This document shows, in pieces, positions 5,757-7,949 of a stretch of 7,949 nucleotides of DNA (positions are counted from its first letter, which is position 1; every line of letters starts with the position of its first letter). A program made the translations under genes and the position numbers. The notes below the pieces were generated by a model. That model did no database searches, was not told the DNA's origin, and saw nothing but the letters and a program-made list of their open reading frames with translations. Source of the DNA: Candidatus Gastranaerophilales bacterium (GTDB lineage Bacteria; Cyanobacteriota; Vampirovibrionia; Gastranaerophilales; Gastranaerophilaceae); NCBI GenBank assembly GCA_900552525.1, contig UNSK01000068.1:1-7949 (forward strand). Reading direction: 5' to 3'.

Positions 5757-5931
5757 AATAGATATGGAAGAATTAAAAGTTAAAGTAGTGGAAGTTTCAC
5801 AGGAAAAGGAACAACCACAAGGAGACGATTATATTCGTGTTACCGTTGAAATTGACGGGCGAAAAATAGCCGTATGGACTACCGAAAGCAACATCAATGC
5901 TCTACGCTTTGATATTGACAAAAAGAGATAA
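5743..5931 (+). CDS. Small hypothetical protein encoded behind rep
   Basis: 62 aa and mostly beta-strand by eye: ELKVKVVEVSQE, then DDYIRVTVEIDGRKIAVWTT, as in a small strand-rich fold. It is not recognised. It begins inside the last codons of rep in another frame, so it is probably made from the rep message by coupled translation. An internal ATG at 5764 would give a 55-aa form that avoids the overlap. Its place behind rep suggests a copy-control or replication-accessory job, but nothing in the sequence proves this. Confidence 0.6.
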   Translation: MTKNKIDMEELKVKVVEVSQEKEQPQGDDYIRVTVEIDGRKIAVWTTESNINALRFDIDKKR

Positions 5932-5938
5932 ATATATT

Positions 5939-5956
5939 TTTTGTAGATTTTGTAGA
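5939..5956 (+). repeat. Tandem 9-bp repeat, possible operator
   Basis: TTTTGTAGA occurs twice head to tail (5939-5947 and 5948-5956), just upstream of a promoter-like box and of a gene whose protein has a ribbon-helix-helix domain. Such proteins commonly bind short tandem repeats in their own promoters. Confidence 0.5.
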
Positions 5957-5983
5957 AAGCTAAATATATTCTTTATATTTTTG
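5949..5983 (+). promoter_or_regulatory. Probable promoter of the three-module gene set
   Basis: TATTTTTG (5976-5983) matches TAnnTTTG. A TTTG at 5949-5952 lies 23 bases before it, a little longer than the usual 19-21. It is about 27 bases upstream of the ATG at 6010. No other clear box was seen before base 686 across the join, so this may drive all three modules. Confidence 0.5.
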
Positions 5984-6009
5984 CATATAACTAATTAACA
6001 AATAGATAC

Positions 6010-6468
6010 ATGAGCGATATACAAACAAGCACCATTAGAGTACCTAAAAACGTGCTTGAAGATATAAAAATATATTGCCGTAAAGCGGGACAACCTGTCG
6101 GGGAATGGGTGGAAAAGGCATGGAATTTCTTGCAAAAGAACGATTTCGATATTTACGATACTGAAGTAACCCCCTTTCTGCCTGTTCCGGCTGAAATAGA
6201 AAGAGAGCGTAACCAAGTGGATGCACTTTGTAAGCTGATGAGCGAATTTATAATCTCGCAAAAACAGGCACAACTACCAACACCGGATATCATCGCCAAA
6301 GCTACCGAAGAAAAAGTAAGAGCCGATTTTTTAGAAAAGGAGTTGCAACAGCTTCGGGAAGAAAACAAGGCTCTGCGTGAACGGTACGAAAAAGCACATA
6401 AAGAACTTGTAAGGGTTCAGATTGAGCAAAAAACTTTAGGGAAAATAAAAGTAAATACAGATTTATGA
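6010..6468 (+). CDS. Ribbon-helix-helix protein with C-terminal coiled coil
   Basis: 152 aa. Residues about 5-44 form a ribbon-helix-helix-like DNA-binding domain: the strand TSTIRVPKN, helix VLEDIKIYCRKAG, turn, and helix VGEWVEKAWNFLQKN. The middle (45-95) is linker and amphipathic helix. Residues about 98-142 form a heptad-rich coiled coil (FLEKELQQLREENKALRERY). A DNA-binding head with a long coiled-coil tail would suit a plasmid partition adaptor, a segregation or copy regulator, or a mobilization accessory protein. There is no ParA-like ATPase in the window, so classic partition is not supported. A tandem 9-bp repeat in its promoter region could be its operator. It ends in ATGA, overlapping the start of copy B by 4 bases. 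Confidence 0.8.
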   Translation: MSDIQTSTIRVPKNVLEDIKIYCRKAGQPVGEWVEKAWNFLQKNDFDIYDTEVTPFLPVPAEIERERNQVDALCKLMSEFIISQKQAQLPTPDIIAKATEEKVRADFLEKELQQLREENKALRERYEKAHKELVRVQIEQKTLGKIKVNTDL

Positions 6469-6725
6469 ATAAAGAAATGAGCTTGGATGTTGCCCTTGAT
6501 ATTATCGGGACGCTCCGCATGATGAAAATGAAAGAAATTACAGCAGAAACAGATAAAGCTAAACACGCCCAATTATACAAAGAATTGGATATGCTTACCA
6601 CAGAAGAAAAAATAGCAAATGGACTCTTGCAGTTTGAAGTTTCTGAAAATGTGCGCTTATCGGTCATGGATAAGATACAAAACTATTACGCACCCAAATT
6701 AAAGGCATATTATGCAACGCTATGA
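6465..6725 (+). CDS. Repeated 86-aa protein of unknown function, copy B
   Basis: Second complete copy of the repeated gene. Its first 21 residues equal those of copies A and C, the middle (about 22-48, KEITAETDKAKHAQLYKELD) is its own version, and from about residue 47 to the end it equals copy C. It starts within the stop of the upstream ribbon-helix-helix gene (ATGA), so expression should be coupled. It is likely all-helical, cytoplasmic and charged. The DNA is also very like copy C through the 3' end and 24 bases beyond the stop. Confidence 0.8.
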   Translation: MNKEMSLDVALDIIGTLRMMKMKEITAETDKAKHAQLYKELDMLTTEEKIANGLLQFEVSENVRLSVMDKIQNYYAPKLKAYYATL

Positions 6726-6749
6726 GATAGGGACAAAAACCCAACTTTT
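6465..6749 (+). repeat. Repeat unit B (86-aa gene plus downstream tail)
   Basis: Near-identical to unit C in its 3' half and through the tail, which ends CCCAACTTTT at 6749 (in C at 110). The sequences part immediately after. To the right stands the DUF3791/DUF3990 pair here and the helix-turn-helix gene after unit C. Confidence 0.85.
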
Positions 6750-6754
6750 CAAAC

Positions 6755-7222
6755 ATGATAAATTCAATAGTTATGGAAACTAATCAAACATATCAAAATG
6801 AACTTGGTTCGGCTATGCTCCCATTTGTTATGAGAGAATTGGTTGATACAGTCATGAAAAGAAAAACGCTACCTTTAGAAGATGCGTTATACTATATATA
6901 TTCTTCCAATTTGTACAAGGCATTATTGGACGAGAATACAAAATTGTGGTATTCAAGTACATTATCACTTTATGAAGCATTAGAAAAAGAGAAAACAGAA
7001 CAGAAGAGAGTACAAAAGGACAATCCAAAGATATTGCTTTTTCAAATGTTTTGTGCTGAAAATTATAGGGAAACTAAAAATATAAGTGCTAAAGAAACTC
7101 TTTTGCTGTTTTCCAATCATGGCGTTTTTGAATTTCTATATGAAAATTTTGAAATGCTGCACACACAAGATACAGAGTATATATTAGATACTATAATAAC
7201 TTATATCAATAAAAAGGCATGA
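6755..7222 (+). CDS. Putative antitoxin: fused two-part DUF3791-type protein
   Basis: 155 aa made of two blocks. Block 1, about residues 19-78 (LPFVMRELVDTVM, ALYYIYSSNLYKALLDENTK, LWYSSTLSLYEALEKE), resembles a small protein that, as I recall, is usually a separate gene in front of DUF3791/DUF3990 pairs. Block 2, about 91-152 (ILLFQMFCAENYRETKN, VFEFLYENFEMLHTQ, EYILDTIITYINKK), has the pattern of DUF3791. A charged linker (79-90) joins them, which suggests gene fusion. It precedes the DUF3990 gene and overlaps it by 4 bases (ATGA), the usual antitoxin-before-toxin order with coupled translation. An ATG at 6773 is an alternative start. The antitoxin role is inferred from context; the domain assignment is from remembered sequence patterns. 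Confidence 0.75.
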   Translation: MINSIVMETNQTYQNELGSAMLPFVMRELVDTVMKRKTLPLEDALYYIYSSNLYKALLDENTKLWYSSTLSLYEALEKEKTEQKRVQKDNPKILLFQMFCAENYRETKNISAKETLLLFSNHGVFEFLYENFEMLHTQDTEYILDTIITYINKKA

Positions 7223-7698
7223 AACTATATCACGGCTCAACAGTTACCGTCAAATCCCCTAATATACAGAAAGGGCGTAAAGCTACTGACTTTGGAAAAG
7301 GATTCTATACGACAACTAATTTTGAACAGGCTAAGAAGTGGGCAATACTCAAAAGGAATCGGGAACATGGTAAAAAAGCTGTCGTTTCAGTTTATGAAGT
7401 CCCCGATAATATTCTTGATAGAGAGTTTTCAGTCCTTCGGTTTGAGGGTGCTACAAAAGAGTGGCTGGAGTTTGTAGTTAACAACCGTAGAGGGAAAGGA
7501 AAAAACAGCTATGATTTAATAATGGGACCCGTTGCCAATGACCAGTTATATGCAACAATCCGGCTTTATGAACAAGGTGTTGTTACGGCTGATGCAGCGA
7601 TTGAAATGCTAAAGACCCATAAGCTTTTTAACCAACTTTCATTTCATACAGTGAAAGTTATTCCATTATTAAAATTCACAGAATCTATTGAAGTATAA
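7219..7698 (+). CDS. DUF3990 protein, putative ADP-ribosyltransferase toxin
   Basis: 159 aa, full length for DUF3990. Diagnostic blocks: LYHGS at residues 3-7, DFGKGFYTTTNFEQAKKWA at 24-42, EWLEFVVNNRR at 81-91, YDLIMGPVANDQLY at 98-111, and NQLSFHT at 138-144. The family is related to ADP-ribosyltransferases of the PARP/diphtheria toxin kind. H5 of YHGS and the tyrosine of GFY (Y30) would correspond to the first two residues of the catalytic H-Y-E-like triad, with an acidic or polar residue around the ANDQ segment as third. Expected action: transfer of ADP-ribose from NAD+ to an unknown cellular target, held in check by the upstream partner. It overlaps the putative antitoxin gene by 4 bases. 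Copy C of the repeated gene starts 21 bases after its stop. Toxicity is inferred from family and layout. Confidence 0.82.
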   Translation: MKLYHGSTVTVKSPNIQKGRKATDFGKGFYTTTNFEQAKKWAILKRNREHGKKAVVSVYEVPDNILDREFSVLRFEGATKEWLEFVVNNRRGKGKNSYDLIMGPVANDQLYATIRLYEQGVVTADAAIEMLKTHKLFNQLSFHTVKVIPLLKFTESIEV

Positions 7699-7719
7699 AT
7701 CATAAAACTATAATGAACC

Positions 7720-7949
7720 ATGAATAAAGAAATGAGTTTGGATGTTGCGCTCGACATTATCGGGACACTCCGCATGATGAAGATAGATGAAATATCAGAA
7801 GAGAAGGATGAAAACAGAAAAAAAATACTGCAAAAAGAACTTTCTGTTCTCAACACAGAAGAAAAAATAGCAAATGGATTGTTGCAGTTTGAAGTTTCTG
7901 AAAATGTGCGCTTATCTGTTATGGATAAGATACAAAACTATTACGCACC
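7720..7949 (+). CDS. Repeated 86-aa protein of unknown function, copy C (5' part, cut by the window end)
   Basis: Starts at ATG 7720 and runs off the end. Joined to base 56 onward (allowing for the 55-base overlap), it gives an 86-aa protein ending at base 86. Residues 1-31 match copy A almost exactly at the DNA level, the centre (RKKILQKELSVLNTEE) is its own, and the part from about residue 47 matches copy B. It therefore looks like a mosaic of the other two. It lies 21 bases behind the DUF3990 gene, the only copy not overlapping its upstream neighbour. Confidence 0.8.
   Translation, partial: MNKEMSLDVALDIIGTLRMMKIDEISEEKDENRKKILQKELSVLNTEEKIANGLLQFEVSENVRLSVMDKIQNYYA
7895..7949. repeat. 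Terminal direct repeat, right copy (identical to 1-55)
   Basis: Exact 55-base match to the window start, indicating a circular molecule of about 7894 bp or, less likely, two different copies of the repeated gene meeting at the contig ends. Confidence 0.9.

Noticed and set aside
6010..6468. Calling the coiled-coil protein ParB or ParG
   Set aside because: There is no ParA-type ATPase anywhere in the window and no ParB-specific motif; only a general ribbon-helix-helix plus coiled-coil description is supported.
6302..6667. 121-aa and similar minus-strand ORFs opposite the repeated gene (also 398-628, 7644-7856)
   Set aside because: They recur only because the repeated gene does. The Ser-rich, hydrophobic translations are antisense of Glu/Lys-rich helix.
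426..7949. Integron or insertion-sequence explanation for the repeated units
   Set aside because: No integrase or transposase gene, no terminal inverted repeats on the units, no target-site duplications, and the repeats are coding genes with coding-type divergence rather than short attachment sites.

Overview
The window looks like a complete small mobilizable plasmid from a member of the Bacteroidales (Bacteroides, Phocaeicola, Parabacteroides or a relative). Three things point there: a mobilization protein of the BfmA/BtgA type, Bacteroidales-style promoters (a TAnnTTTG box about 20 bases after a TTG/TTTG box) before rep and the mob operon, and low GC with no obvious Shine-Dalgarno sequences. 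Bases 1-55 are identical to bases 7895-7949. The simplest reading is a circular molecule of about 7894 bp with an assembly overlap at the ends. The join falls inside a repeated gene, so the closure needs checking.

Layout. Bases 839-3805 on the minus strand hold a three-gene mobilization operon: BfmA/BtgA-like accessory protein, HUH-type relaxase, and VirD4/TraG-like coupling protein. Its promoter lies near 3840-3869. Next to it, about 3900-4105 is a GC-rich, strongly folded non-coding segment that is the best oriT candidate. A small ribbon-helix-helix-like ORF (4179-4382) follows. The replication origin (about 4429-4781) has 21-bp iterons, one inverted iteron and a perfect 11-bp palindrome overlapping the rep promoter. 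The Rep_3-type initiator gene starts at 4782, and a 62-aa gene overlaps its end.

From about 5930 through the join to 686 all genes point rightward and form three modules. Each is one or two different genes followed by a copy of the same 86-aa gene of unknown function: (1) a ribbon-helix-helix/coiled-coil protein plus copy B; (2) a fused DUF3791-type protein and a DUF3990 putative ADP-ribosyltransferase, a likely toxin-antitoxin pair, plus copy C, which spans the join; (3) an XRE-type helix-turn-helix protein plus copy A. The copies share nearly invariant ends and a variable centre, and the similarity runs past the stop codon. This cassette-like arrangement is the most unusual feature here.

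Together the genes give replication (Rep and iterons), mobilization by a helper conjugation apparatus (relaxase, accessory protein, own coupling protein) and probable stability functions (the DUF3791/DUF3990 pair, small DNA-binding proteins). No antibiotic resistance gene, insertion sequence, tRNA, rRNA or CRISPR array was seen.
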